Shown: piece by piece, positions 28,323-36,794 of the stretch | Position numbering within the stretch: position 1 is the first letter of the stretch | Layout of the letters: each line of letters begins with the position of its first letter | DNA from: JAUIIK01 sp041390865 | GTDB lineage: Bacteria; Chloroflexota; Chloroflexia; Thermomicrobiales; CFX8 | Direction of reading: 5' to 3' | Length of the DNA: 64,000 nucleotides | Assembly (NCBI GenBank): GCA_041390865.1 | Contig: JAWKPC010000008.1 | Location: forward strand, 1-64,000 | Notes under the pieces: generated by a model | What the model was told of the DNA's origin: nothing | What the model saw: only the letters and a program-made list of their open reading frames with translations | Database searches by the model: none | Translations under genes and position numbers: made by a program

Positions 28323-29021
28323 TTAGCTGGACTCGCCGCTACCGTCCGTCAGGGCCGGTTCGTCGCCGGAGATGCGGGCCTTGAGTGCCAGGAGCTCGTC
28401 CTCGACGTCGGCGTCAGCTTCAAGCTCGGCAAACTGCCACTCGACGTTGTCTTCTTCGAGCTCCTGCATCGCTGCCGCCTGCGCCTCGTCGGCGAGGATG
28501 CGCTTCTCCATCCGCTCGAATTCGCCCATGGCGCTCATATCCGGCAGGCTGGAGAAGGTTTCGGTGATCTTCTTCTGCGCCTGAGCCTGTCGATGACGTG
28601 CGATCAGCATATTGCGCTTGGACTCGGCCTCGTCGTACTTGCGTTCCAGCACTTTGAGCTGGGTCCGGAGCTTTTCGATCAGCTCCTGCTGGGTGATGAG
28701 CTGGTGGGAATAGACCGTCGAGATCTCCTCGGCGTCGCGCTTGCGGCGGAGCGCCTCACGGGCCAGCTCCTCGCGGTCCCGCTTAAGGGCCATCTCGGCC
28801 TTTCGCTCCCACTCGCGGGCGTCCATCCGGGCGTCGCTGAGCTCGGCTTCGAGCTGCTTTTCCTGGGCGATCATGTTCGCGACCTGCTGCCGGGCCTCGC
28901 GGATGCTCGACTGCATCTCTCGCATCAGCTCGTTGAGCATCTTTTCGGGATCTTCGGCGTTGTCGATAAAGTCATTGATATTGGCGCGAATCAGGCGCGA
29001 CATCCTGTCGAGAATTCCCAT
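28323..29021 (-). CDS. pspA: PspA/IM30 family envelope-stress protein
   Basis: 232 aa, almost entirely coiled-coil. The N-terminus MGILDRMSRLIRANINDFIDNAEDPEKMLNELMREMQ is the conserved PspA amphipathic helix and first hairpin. PspA/IM30 proteins are ESCRT-III-like and form membrane-bound polymers that protect the membrane. AGAGGGAA precedes the ATG. It sits between a DUF4178 gene and the SPFH gene, the same partner set as in Psp-type operons outside Proteobacteria. Confidence 0.94.
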   Translation of the reverse strand: MGILDRMSRLIRANINDFIDNAEDPEKMLNELMREMQSSIREARQQVANMIAQEKQLEAELSDARMDAREWERKAEMALKRDREELAREALRRKRDAEEISTVYSHQLITQQELIEKLRTQLKVLERKYDEAESKRNMLIARHRQAQAQKKITETFSSLPDMSAMGEFERMEKRILADEAQAAAMQELEEDNVEWQFAELEADADVEDELLALKARISGDEPALTDGSGESS

Positions 29022-29063
29022 GGTGTTCCCTCTCTTCTGTCCTCACTGCCGTCCCCGGGCGAT

Positions 29064-30077
29064 CTAGATCGCTTCGCCGCCTTCTCGGGACCACAGCTCA
29101 AGCTCTGCCGCGTCGATTGGCTCGCCCAGAAGCGAGATTTCGTCGGCTCTCCAATGATAAACGCTCAGCGTTCCGCTGCCTGCAAATTGACTGTACGTGT
29201 GGATCGTCACATCGCGGTTTCCACTACCACCGCCGGTGCCGATGACCTCGGCGTTGCCTTCCAGCGAACTCGCCAGCCGGTAGCTTGTGCCGTCCACGGT
29301 AACCTCGGCATCGCCAGCCTTGCCTTCCTGCTCGACTCTCCGGCACCAGAGAAACGCACCACCTGCTGCTGCCGGCACCCGGAGCCACGAGCGGCTGTCG
29401 CCGCCGCGCAACTGGAAGTCGCGCCACGATTCGCTAGCTGTCTCGATCGTTATCCGCCCGATCACGGTGTAGTTGGCGTCCCGGTAGGTAATCCCGTCGC
29501 CGTCGTGGAGCTGGTATGCCGTCGGAGCGGTCGCAGGGACCGGATTTGTGGCCAGCAGCGCCTCGATCTCCGACTCCGGGCGCGGTTCGCCTTTTTCAAT
29601 GAGCTCTGATCGGCGGTCGAGTCGATCCAGCAATTCTTCGATCAGCTCGCCTAGCTCTTCCGACCGCTCACGAAATGCTTCGGAATCCGGGTCGGTGTTC
29701 TTCAGCGCGTCGGCGGCGTTGGACACCTGATCGAGCCCGTCGCCGAGACTAGCGTCAAACGCCGCGATCTGGTCGAGGGCCTTGGCGTCCACCGGACGGT
29801 CGCTGAAGAGGCCTGCGTAACCGTAGGTCGCCGTCGTGAGCCTATCGGTGAAATGCTTCAGTCGCCCATGCGGTCCATCAACGAAGCGGATCGATTTGAG
29901 CTTTCGATCCTCCGCCAGCCGGGCGGCAAGGCGGCCCAGCTCATCTGCGATTTCTCCGTAGTCTCGGGCGAGTCGCTCGCGAAGCAAGCGATCGGATTCG
30001 CGGCGTCGTTCCCGATCGCGATATCCGCTCCAGCCGGGGATCGAATCGAGGAAGCTCCGCTTTCCGCTTTCAACCAT
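29064..30077 (-). CDS. DUF4178 domain protein of the PspA module
   Basis: 337 aa from ATG 30077 (AGAGG 8 nt upstream); an in-frame start at 30110 has no RBS. The N-terminal half is charged and helical, with a basic juxtamembrane-like start (DRERRRESDRLLRERLARDYGEI). The C-terminal half has the DUF4178 pattern GDGITYRDANYTVIGRITIE..WRDFQL. DUF4178 proteins recur beside PspA and SPFH genes; their biochemical role is unknown. Confidence 0.72.
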   Translation of the reverse strand: MVESGKRSFLDSIPGWSGYRDRERRRESDRLLRERLARDYGEIADELGRLAARLAEDRKLKSIRFVDGPHGRLKHFTDRLTTATYGYAGLFSDRPVDAKALDQIAAFDASLGDGLDQVSNAADALKNTDPDSEAFRERSEELGELIEELLDRLDRRSELIEKGEPRPESEIEALLATNPVPATAPTAYQLHDGDGITYRDANYTVIGRITIETASESWRDFQLRGGDSRSWLRVPAAAGGAFLWCRRVEQEGKAGDAEVTVDGTSYRLASSLEGNAEVIGTGGGSGNRDVTIHTYSQFAGSGTLSVYHWRADEISLLGEPIDAAELELWSREGGEAI

Positions 30078-30113
30078 CGTGACAACCTCTCTGAACGCCG
30101 GTTGCGGCACTTG

Positions 30114-30638
30114 CTACGGGAGGAAATACTCGGTCCCACAGTATGGGCAGCGTATCAATCCTTTGCCTGCCAGCTCTAGCTCGCTGCCGCAGCTCTGGCA
30201 GTGGTGCATGTTCCGGAGCTCGGCCGCCTGTCGGGCAAACAGCCGTCCACGATCCCAATCAACATATCCTGAGAAGAGGCCTTTGGAAACAAGGTCGACC
30301 AGATTCGCGCGAACTTCGTCCCGCGTCAAACCGACTTCGAGCGCCAGATCGGCGATCCCGATTTCGCCGGCAAGCTCGATCCGGGCCAGCAGTTGCCGTT
30401 GCAAGGCGACCTGATCCATCTGCCGCGATTCCGAACGGGACCGCACGAGGATGAAGCTGCCGACGCCGATGAGCGGGGCAACGAGAAATATGAATCCGAA
30501 GATCCCGCCCAGGATCGCGCCGCCCGCTTCGAGGTCGGAGCTGACCAGTCCCGCGACCAGCCAACCGCCGATCGCGATCGCGAGTATCGACCCGACCGCG
30601 ACCAGCCCGATTCCGACGATTTGGCTCGAGTTACGCAT
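30114..30638 (-). CDS. Two-helix membrane protein with winged-helix-like segment and zinc ribbon (Psp module)
   Basis: 174 aa. Two membrane helices (about 8-30 and 42-66) are followed by a cytoplasmic helical segment resembling a winged helix (LLARIELAGEIGIADLALEVGLTRDEVRANLVDLVSKGLFSGYV). A C-terminal zinc ribbon follows (CQSCG..CPYCG). It overlaps the upstream glycosyltransferase by 8 bp and precedes the DUF4178 gene by 36 bp, so it belongs to the PspA module, in a place like YdjG. It may be a membrane sensor; this is inference. Confidence 0.68.
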   Translation of the reverse strand: MRNSSQIVGIGLVAVGSILAIAIGGWLVAGLVSSDLEAGGAILGGIFGFIFLVAPLIGVGSFILVRSRSESRQMDQVALQRQLLARIELAGEIGIADLALEVGLTRDEVRANLVDLVSKGLFSGYVDWDRGRLFARQAAELRNMHHCQSCGSELELAGKGLIRCPYCGTEYFLP

Positions 30639-31674
30639 CTAGTTGCTCCAGCACGGCCGTCGAGACCATCTCCGGTGTCACCATCTCCAGACACGTTCGG
30701 GAGGGACACCCGTCCGGACGTCCCAGACGATATCCAGTGTACAGGCACGGAGCGCAGGGTAGACCGGCCGATACGACGGTTGAATGCCGTGAAAGAGGCT
30801 TCCATGCGCGGGAATTAGACGGACCGAAGATCGTTGTGACCGGGGTTCCGACCGCCGCGCCCAGATGAGTAGGAAAACTGTCGTTTCCGATGACGGCGCT
30901 GGCACGCTTCAGCGTCGCTGCCAGCTGGCCAATCGTTGTCTTTCCCGTCAGATCGATTCCCGCGCAGCGGTCGATGCCGTTCAGTATGGTCCTTGCTGCC
31001 GGGGTTGCATCGGATCCTCCGACGATGACGAACTTGATCCCCCGGTCGGCCAGTTGCCGGCAGAGGTCGGCGAACTTGCCGGCCGGCCAGATCCGGGCCG
31101 GAGAGTACGCTCCTGCAACCGGCGCGACGGCGACAAACGATCCGGGCAGATCGAATGGCAGCGGGGATTGATCTGCATTGAAAACGGGTATGGCGTGGGT
31201 CGGTTTACCGCCTGCCGCGACCGCAACGTCGAGCATGTACTCCGCTTCGTGCTTATAGCCGAACCCGCGGTCGGGCGCTCGATGGGTCAGGAACGCGCCA
31301 CGTCCATTGTCGAGCCCGACGATCATGCTCGCCCCGGTCGCTCGGGCTAGTGCGCGGTATTTGGTCATTCCCCAGGTTGTCGTGAGATGATGGAGGAACG
31401 CGACCCGGTCGTAACCTGCCGCGCGGAGTCTGGCTCCGAGCGATGCGGCGCTCCTGAGTGACGCGGCCGCGCCGAGTCCTGGCGCGTCGAAGGAGGCCTT
31501 TTCGAAGGTGAGCGCATGCGCGCCTGGCGCGATGTCCGGGAGCAGCACTGCTGCGTGCGGCGTCGTGAGGACGTCGATCCGAGCCTTGGGAAAGCCGAGC
31601 CCGAGCGATCTCAATGCGGGCTCGGAGATGAGCAGATCGCCCAGGTCAGCGAGCTTGACGACGAGGATCTTCAC
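30631..31674 (-). CDS. Glycosyltransferase family 9 (heptosyltransferase-like)
   Basis: 347 aa with the GT9 features: N-terminal ILVVKLADLGDLLISEPALRSL, a middle segment VAVAPVAGAYSPARIWPAGKFADLC, and the C-terminal nucleotide-sugar site VIGNDSFPTHLGAAVGTPVTTIFGPSN. A C-terminal Cys cluster (LPCAPCLYTGY..GCPSRTC) is typical of some GT9 proteins. Acceptor and sugar are unknown. It lies 3 bp after the GT4 gene. Confidence 0.85.
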   Translation of the reverse strand: MKILVVKLADLGDLLISEPALRSLGLGFPKARIDVLTTPHAAVLLPDIAPGAHALTFEKASFDAPGLGAAASLRSAASLGARLRAAGYDRVAFLHHLTTTWGMTKYRALARATGASMIVGLDNGRGAFLTHRAPDRGFGYKHEAEYMLDVAVAAGGKPTHAIPVFNADQSPLPFDLPGSFVAVAPVAGAYSPARIWPAGKFADLCRQLADRGIKFVIVGGSDATPAARTILNGIDRCAGIDLTGKTTIGQLAATLKRASAVIGNDSFPTHLGAAVGTPVTTIFGPSNSRAWKPLSRHSTVVSAGLPCAPCLYTGYRLGRPDGCPSRTCLEMVTPEMVSTAVLEQLDA

Positions 31675-31677
31675 CGG

Positions 31678-32787
31678 TTACCGGCTCGCCTGCTGGTATG
31701 CCCGGCGGATCGAATCGAGCGTTTCCGAGGCGGCACGCTCCCAGGTAAACTGACCGGCTCTATCGAGCCCCAGCCGCCGGAACCGGGCACGCTCATCTGG
31801 ATTCAGCGCCTGGACGATTCCCTCACGAATCGCGGTAACCGATCTGGGATCGACGGTGATGGCAGCATCACCTGCGACCTCGGCGAGGCTAGTGGTGTTG
31901 CTGGTGACGACCGGGCAGCCACAGGCCATGGCCTCGAGGACTCCCATTCCGAACCCCTCGAACAGGGAAGGTAATACGAACGCTTCCGCACCATTGTAGA
32001 GGGCGGGAACGAACTCGTCCGCGACATATCCTAACCGCAAGATATCGGCGCTTCGGGCGCTGCTCTCCATGCGGGCGGCGATCGGGGCGGATTTCCAGCC
32101 GTCGCCGCCCGCGATGACGAGGCTCAGGTCCGGGCGGTCAAGCGTTTCGAATGCCGAGATGAGGCGGCTGAGGTTCTTACGCGGCTGAATCGTGCTGATG
32201 AATAGAAGGAACGGTTGCCGGATGCCGAGTTCGCGGAGAACATTCGCCACGTCATCGCGATCGAGGGGCCGGAAACGGTCCCGGTCGACTCCATGCGGGA
32301 TCACGTCGATCTTCGAAGACGCGACGCCATATTCACGGGCGAGGTCATCGCGAGTCTGTTCCGAGGGGGTGATGATCCGGGTCGCCGCCCGCGCATTCCA
32401 GCGCGTCGTCAGGTCGAGCGTGATCCGTCGCTTGAGCGTGTGGGACCGTGATTCCTGGAGGTAGCCGAGGTCGTGAATCGTCACGACCGTTGTTTTTGGA
32501 TGACGCCAGGGAATGACGTGGGCGGGAACGAAGAGAGCGTCGATATCCGTTGCGCGCATCTCGTTGGCCAGCCCCAGGTGCGTCCAGAGGCGCTGCCGGT
32601 CGATTGGCTGCCATTCCACTCGATTGGCGTGAACGAACCGCTCGGGCTCTCGTTGATACAGGCGAAGCCGGGGCCGGTCGTCGAGCGTTGCCATCGCCCG
32701 GATGATTTCCCGCGAGTACCACTCGGTGCCGGTCTTCGCGCCCAGTGATGCCCGGCTGGCGTCGATTCCGAGTAGGTCAAGCTCCAC
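31678..32787 (-). CDS. Glycosyltransferase family 4
   Basis: 369 aa, GT-B fold. The N-terminal acceptor domain contains TTVVTIHDLGYLQ. The C-terminal donor domain has FISTIQPRKNLSRLISAFE, LRLGYVADEFVPALYNGAEAFVLPSLFEGFGMGVLEAMACGCPVVTSN with the EX7E motif, and TSLAEVAGDAAI. Probably transfers a sugar to a lipid-linked surface glycan. GTG 32787 overlaps the upstream GT9 gene by 11 bp. Confidence 0.9.
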   Translation of the reverse strand: MELDLLGIDASRASLGAKTGTEWYSREIIRAMATLDDRPRLRLYQREPERFVHANRVEWQPIDRQRLWTHLGLANEMRATDIDALFVPAHVIPWRHPKTTVVTIHDLGYLQESRSHTLKRRITLDLTTRWNARAATRIITPSEQTRDDLAREYGVASSKIDVIPHGVDRDRFRPLDRDDVANVLRELGIRQPFLLFISTIQPRKNLSRLISAFETLDRPDLSLVIAGGDGWKSAPIAARMESSARSADILRLGYVADEFVPALYNGAEAFVLPSLFEGFGMGVLEAMACGCPVVTSNTTSLAEVAGDAAITVDPRSVTAIREGIVQALNPDERARFRRLGLDRAGQFTWERAASETLDSIRRAYQQASR

Positions 32788-33919
32788 CGTTCAGCGCCGA
32801 TCTGATCGAATCGACAACCATCTCGATGGTGATCGCCAGCATACAGCCGCAACCGGGAGATCGGCTGGGGGACAGGTCGCCGCAGCGCGGGCAGCTCCAG
32901 CCGGCGGAGATGACGCGCTGGTCGGCGGCGCCCGGCCATGGTCCGTACCGCGCCGGATCACTCGGGCCGAATAGCCGAACTGTCGGCGCACCGGCCGCGG
33001 CGGCAAGGTGCATCGGCCCGTTGTCGGTGCCAACCGCGAGAGTAGCGTCGCGGAGAATGCCAGCCAGTACCGGTAGGGGCGTCAATCCGGCGATGGAGTT
33101 CGCGTTCGGCTGGTTTTCCGCGATTTCAGCGCACAGGGCTCGCTCCGAATCAGAGCCGGTCAGAACGAATCGAACGTCCTGAAGCTCCCGAATGACGGCC
33201 CTCCAGCGATCGGCTGGCCACGTCTTGACCTCGGCGCCCGAGCCGGGATGCAGGACGATGTATGGATCTCGCTGGTCGAGCTCAATGAGCGTCGGAAGGA
33301 TCTCCAGAAGCTCAGAGGCGAACGCGTCTGGCATGAGCTTCGGGGACACATCCCAGACCCCCACATCGAAGTCCAGACCAATCCTGGCAAGATATGCGTC
33401 AACAATCGATCTGGCGATTACTGTCCGGTGCGGTGATGCCGGAGCCTGCGCCGCAATTGTCACGAACGGACGTACCCTGTGGTCTCCGGATGCCACAACC
33501 TCCCGGCCAACCGATGCCCTGGCAAGCCAGGCGGTCCACCAGGCATCGTCGCGAAGGACGATAGCGTCGTCTGCGCGCTCCCGGCTCAGCCGGTCCGCCG
33601 ATTCAAAAAGATAGGAGTATGGGCCAATCCTGTTTGGCTCCGCGCTGGCGCGCGTGAATCCCGGGAACTCGACCTCGATGACTCGATCCACCGGCCAGGA
33701 CATGCGGGTGATCTCGGCCGACCACGGGCCGACGACGGCGATCAGTTCGGAGTCAGGTATGGCCCGACGGAGAAGCCGTATCGCCGGCTCGGACAGCAAG
33801 ATGTCGCCCAGATGATCCGGCTGGAGGACCAGGACGCGATTCTCACCGGTAACCTTGGGCCTCGGCGTCGCCCTGGCTGAAATGGGAAGCATGCTGTTGC
33901 GAAGGCGTCCGGCAATCAT
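32777..33919 (-). CDS. Glycosyltransferase family 9, second copy
   Basis: 380 aa from ATG 33919, which overlaps the preceding stop as ATGA. The frame is open further upstream, but that part is out-of-frame sequence of the neighbouring gene. Motifs: VLVLQPDHLGDILLSEPAIRLLRRAIP, YIVLHPGSGAEVKTWPADRW, AVGTDNGPMHLAAAAGAPTVRLFGPSDPARYGPW, and a Cys group CPRCGDLSPSRSPGCGCM. GT9 enzymes elongate surface glycans with heptose or related sugars. Confidence 0.86.
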   Translation of the reverse strand: MIAGRLRNSMLPISARATPRPKVTGENRVLVLQPDHLGDILLSEPAIRLLRRAIPDSELIAVVGPWSAEITRMSWPVDRVIEVEFPGFTRASAEPNRIGPYSYLFESADRLSRERADDAIVLRDDAWWTAWLARASVGREVVASGDHRVRPFVTIAAQAPASPHRTVIARSIVDAYLARIGLDFDVGVWDVSPKLMPDAFASELLEILPTLIELDQRDPYIVLHPGSGAEVKTWPADRWRAVIRELQDVRFVLTGSDSERALCAEIAENQPNANSIAGLTPLPVLAGILRDATLAVGTDNGPMHLAAAAGAPTVRLFGPSDPARYGPWPGAADQRVISAGWSCPRCGDLSPSRSPGCGCMLAITIEMVVDSIRSALNGGA

Positions 33920-34914
33920 CGGCACACCCGTTTGGCATCCAGCAGTTCCGACAGAGCGCCGATGACTGACTCGACGTCGATGGAATCGGTGCTCGGGCCT
34001 GGCCCGGTTCCGCCCTTCCGGAGATCGGTGTCGGCGATCCGATAGGACGCATCCGGTGCGAGCACGGTCACGCGCGCCCCGCGAGGCGCGTACTGGCGCG
34101 GGTTCGTTGGTCCGAATATGGCGATCGTCGGCGTTCCAGTTGCGGCGGCAAGATGGGAAAGGCCCGTATCGGGGCCGATGAACGCGGCAGACCGGTTCGC
34201 TAGTGCGGCGCTCTCGAGGATCGACAATGATCCGGCCGCGATCATCGCCCCGGATCCGGCGGCGACCTGCTCGCAGAGCTGGCGTTCGGCAGGCGAGCCG
34301 GTCAGGATCGAGCCGATTCCCTGTCCTTCGAGCCAATCGATCAGCGATATCCAGCGTTCTGCCGGCCACCGCTTGGAGTGCATCATCGCGCCCGGGTTTT
34401 CGGCCCCTCCTGGATGCAGGACGACGAACGGTGAGCGGGCCTCAGACGCCAGATGCTGGACTGCAGGCGTCGCAAACCGGTGAGGGTCCAGCGATGGTTC
34501 GCGGATAGATACCGGCGTGCCGGATTGGCGTAGCGTGTCCAGACAACGATCTGTCTCGTGCATGATCCTGCGGTCAGTCCGGCGTGTTGTTCCCAGGATG
34601 CGGGCGCCGGAGATCCGGGCGGCCAGATGGATGAGTCGAGATCTATCCAGGATGAAGAATCCGCTAGCTGACGATGCGCGAAGCTTGTGAATAAGAGCGG
34701 GTAGATCGGGCCAGGTCGGAATGCTGGGAACGTCGACAATCGACGCGATCGCACCATGAGCTTCGAAGACCGGGCGGGTGTGGGCGCCGCAGAAGACGTC
34801 GGTCTCGGTTTCGGGATCAGCGGCTAGTAGATTGTCGATCACCGGCAGAGCCATGACCGCGTCGCCGAGACAACACGGTTTGATGATGCCGATCCGGCGG
34901 GAACTGGCGGTCAC
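33916..34914 (-). CDS. Glycosyltransferase family 9, third copy
   Basis: 332 aa. N-terminal IGIIKPCCLGDAVMALPVIDNLLAADP, then FVVLHPGGAENPG..KRWPAERW and AFIGPDTGLSHLAAATGTPTIAIFGPTNPRQYAP. It lacks the C-terminal Cys cluster of its two neighbours, so it probably has a different acceptor. Coupled by 4-bp overlaps on both sides, to fabZ upstream and the next GT9 downstream. Confidence 0.86.
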   Translation of the reverse strand: MTASSRRIGIIKPCCLGDAVMALPVIDNLLAADPETETDVFCGAHTRPVFEAHGAIASIVDVPSIPTWPDLPALIHKLRASSASGFFILDRSRLIHLAARISGARILGTTRRTDRRIMHETDRCLDTLRQSGTPVSIREPSLDPHRFATPAVQHLASEARSPFVVLHPGGAENPGAMMHSKRWPAERWISLIDWLEGQGIGSILTGSPAERQLCEQVAAGSGAMIAAGSLSILESAALANRSAAFIGPDTGLSHLAAATGTPTIAIFGPTNPRQYAPRGARVTVLAPDASYRIADTDLRKGGTGPGPSTDSIDVESVIGALSELLDAKRVCR

Positions 34915-35369
34915 CCCGCAGACAACTGCTCGCGATCGACCAGCGCGAAGGTGATCTCGCCTTCGGCGGCGAGCTCACCATCGACGGTCGCCCTGCCGGT
35001 ACCCTTGCCAATCCCGCGCCTCATTCGTCCGATCTGGGTCTCGAGTCGGAGAGTGTCGCCGGGCTTGACCTGGCGGCGGAAACGCACTCCGTCGATGCCT
35101 GCGAACAGGGCGATCTTCCCTTTGTGCTCGTCGCTGCCGAGCAGTGCGACCGCACCAACCTGAGCGAGCGCTTCGATGATCAGGACTCCCGGCATGACGG
35201 GATAATCCGGGAAATGTCCCTGGAAATGCGGCTCCCCCATGGAAACCTGCTTGATGCCGACCGCGCCGACACCGTGCTCGATCTCGACGATGCGATCCAC
35301 CAGGAGAAACGGATAGCGATGGGGCAAAATCTCTTGAATCGCGACGGCGTCGAGGTTCACCGGTTCCAT
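34911..35369 (-). CDS. fabZ: 3-hydroxyacyl-ACP dehydratase FabZ
   Basis: 152-aa hot-dog-fold dehydratase. The catalytic His is in LPHRYPFLLVDRI (residues about 16-28) and the Glu in HFPDYPVMPGVLIIEALAQVGAVAL. It removes water from 3-hydroxyacyl-ACP in fatty-acid elongation. Its position in front of GT9 genes, with a 4-bp overlap, resembles lipid-A-type clusters, but no lpx gene is present here. Confidence 0.94.
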   Translation of the reverse strand: MEPVNLDAVAIQEILPHRYPFLLVDRIVEIEHGVGAVGIKQVSMGEPHFQGHFPDYPVMPGVLIIEALAQVGAVALLGSDEHKGKIALFAGIDGVRFRRQVKPGDTLRLETQIGRMRRGIGKGTGRATVDGELAAEGEITFALVDREQLSAG

Positions 35370-35408
35370 TCAGACTCCTTGTTGATTGACGGAGGAGGTC
35401 GTGCCCCC

Positions 35409-36695
35409 TCAGGCCGCTGGTGCCACGCGGGTGACCATCTGTCGGCGATGAGGGCCGACGCCAACGTACGTCACATCCACGCCGACGAGCTCTTCGATGC
35501 GGTTGACGTACTGGCGCGCCCGGACCGGGAGATCGTCGACCGACTCGGCCTGGCTGGTGTCTTCGGCCCAGCCCGGCCATTCTTCAAACACCGGCTCGAC
35601 GCGAGCGTACTCGGAAATGCGAGCCGGCGGGCTGTCGATCTTGACCCCGTCGAGTGTATAGCCGGTGCAGACGAGCACCGAATCCAGATCGTCGAGGACG
35701 TCGAACTTGCTGAGCGCGATCTCACCGACGCCGTTGAGGCGGGCCGTGTAGCGAGCCTGTACGGCATCGAACCAGCCGGTACGCCGGGGGCGTCCAGTCG
35801 TCGTGCCGTACTCATTGCCGCGTTCTCGAATGTGCGCGCCGATTGCATCGTGCAGCTCAGTCGGAAATGCACCTTCGCCGACTCGCGTCGCGTACGCCTT
35901 ATAGACCCCGACGACTCTATCGATCTGCGTCGGCGCGATCCCGGCACCCTGGCAGACGCCGGCGGCGGTTGGCGACGATGAAGTTACGAATGGGTAGCTG
36001 CCGTAGTCGATGTCGAGCATTACCGCCTGCGCCCCTTCGATCAGGATCTCCGATCTGGCATCGACGGCGTCCTGGACGAGGAGTTCGGTGTCGGCGATAT
36101 ACGGCGCGAGACTTTCTCCATAGGCGGCGTATTGTTCCGCCATCTCACTGAGATCGAGCGCAGGGTGATCGTATCGGGTGGCAAGGAGCTGATTCTTTTC
36201 CTCGAGGATCGAGCCGAGCCGGTCGAGGAGATGCTCCGGATCGGCGATGTCGGCGATGCGCAGTCCGACCCGGGCAGCCTTGTCGGCGTAGGCCGGACCC
36301 ATCCCGCGCTGTGTGGTTCCGATCTTATCGTCGCCACGATGCTCTTCTTCGAGCCGGTCGAGGATCGGATGGTAGGGCATGACGACGTGGCTGCGAGACG
36401 ATACTCGAAGATTCGACGTGTCAATTCCCCGTTCGTGAAGCTCCGAGATCTCGTCGAGCAGCAGCTTCGGATCGAGAACGACGCCGGCGCCGACGATGCA
36501 GAGGCACTCGGGCCTGAGGATTCCCGACGGGATCAGGTGAAATTTGAAGGTCCCCTGATCGGTAACGACAGTGTGACCCGCGTTCGCGCCACCGTTGGCG
36601 CGGACAACAAGATCGGCGCTTTCGGCGAAGATGTCGACGAGCTTTCCCTTACCCTCGTCGCCCCATTGGCCGCCAAGTATGATCGTCACCGCCAT
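35409..36695 (-). CDS. purA: Adenylosuccinate synthetase
   Basis: 428-aa PurA, which joins IMP and aspartate using GTP. N-terminal GGQWGDEGKGKLVDIFAE (residues 8-25), GANAGHTVV, QRGMGPAYADKAAR, then TTTGRPRRTGWFDAV near residue 300. Standard length, no damage. A candidate promoter is seen upstream at 36765. It is probably its own transcription start within the long minus-strand gene row. Confidence 0.96.
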   Translation of the reverse strand: MAVTIILGGQWGDEGKGKLVDIFAESADLVVRANGGANAGHTVVTDQGTFKFHLIPSGILRPECLCIVGAGVVLDPKLLLDEISELHERGIDTSNLRVSSRSHVVMPYHPILDRLEEEHRGDDKIGTTQRGMGPAYADKAARVGLRIADIADPEHLLDRLGSILEEKNQLLATRYDHPALDLSEMAEQYAAYGESLAPYIADTELLVQDAVDARSEILIEGAQAVMLDIDYGSYPFVTSSSPTAAGVCQGAGIAPTQIDRVVGVYKAYATRVGEGAFPTELHDAIGAHIRERGNEYGTTTGRPRRTGWFDAVQARYTARLNGVGEIALSKFDVLDDLDSVLVCTGYTLDGVKIDSPPARISEYARVEPVFEEWPGWAEDTSQAESVDDLPVRARQYVNRIEELVGVDVTYVGVGPHRRQMVTRVAPAA

Positions 36696-36764
36696 CGCGA
36701 GGACCTCAATTCAGGATCGTATCCGGTTGATAACCTACGTCGTTTCCCCTGTAACCAACCGGCG

Positions 36765-36773
36765 ATTCTAGCA
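36765..36773 (-). promoter_or_regulatory. Candidate purA extended -10 element
   Basis: TGCTAGAAT on the minus strand gives a TAGAAT -10 with the extended TG. No good -35 is visible. An inverted repeat CCGGTTG/CAACCGG (36723-36729 and 36756-36762) overlaps the expected start region and could be an operator. Confidence 0.35.
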
Positions 36774-36794
36774 CGTTCTCGGGCCGTGATCCGG

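Noticed and set aside
33920..34369. N-terminal 150-codon extension of the second GT9 gene
   Set aside because: Arg-rich and overlaps the preceding GT9 gene completely; the ATGA overlap gives a better start at 33919.
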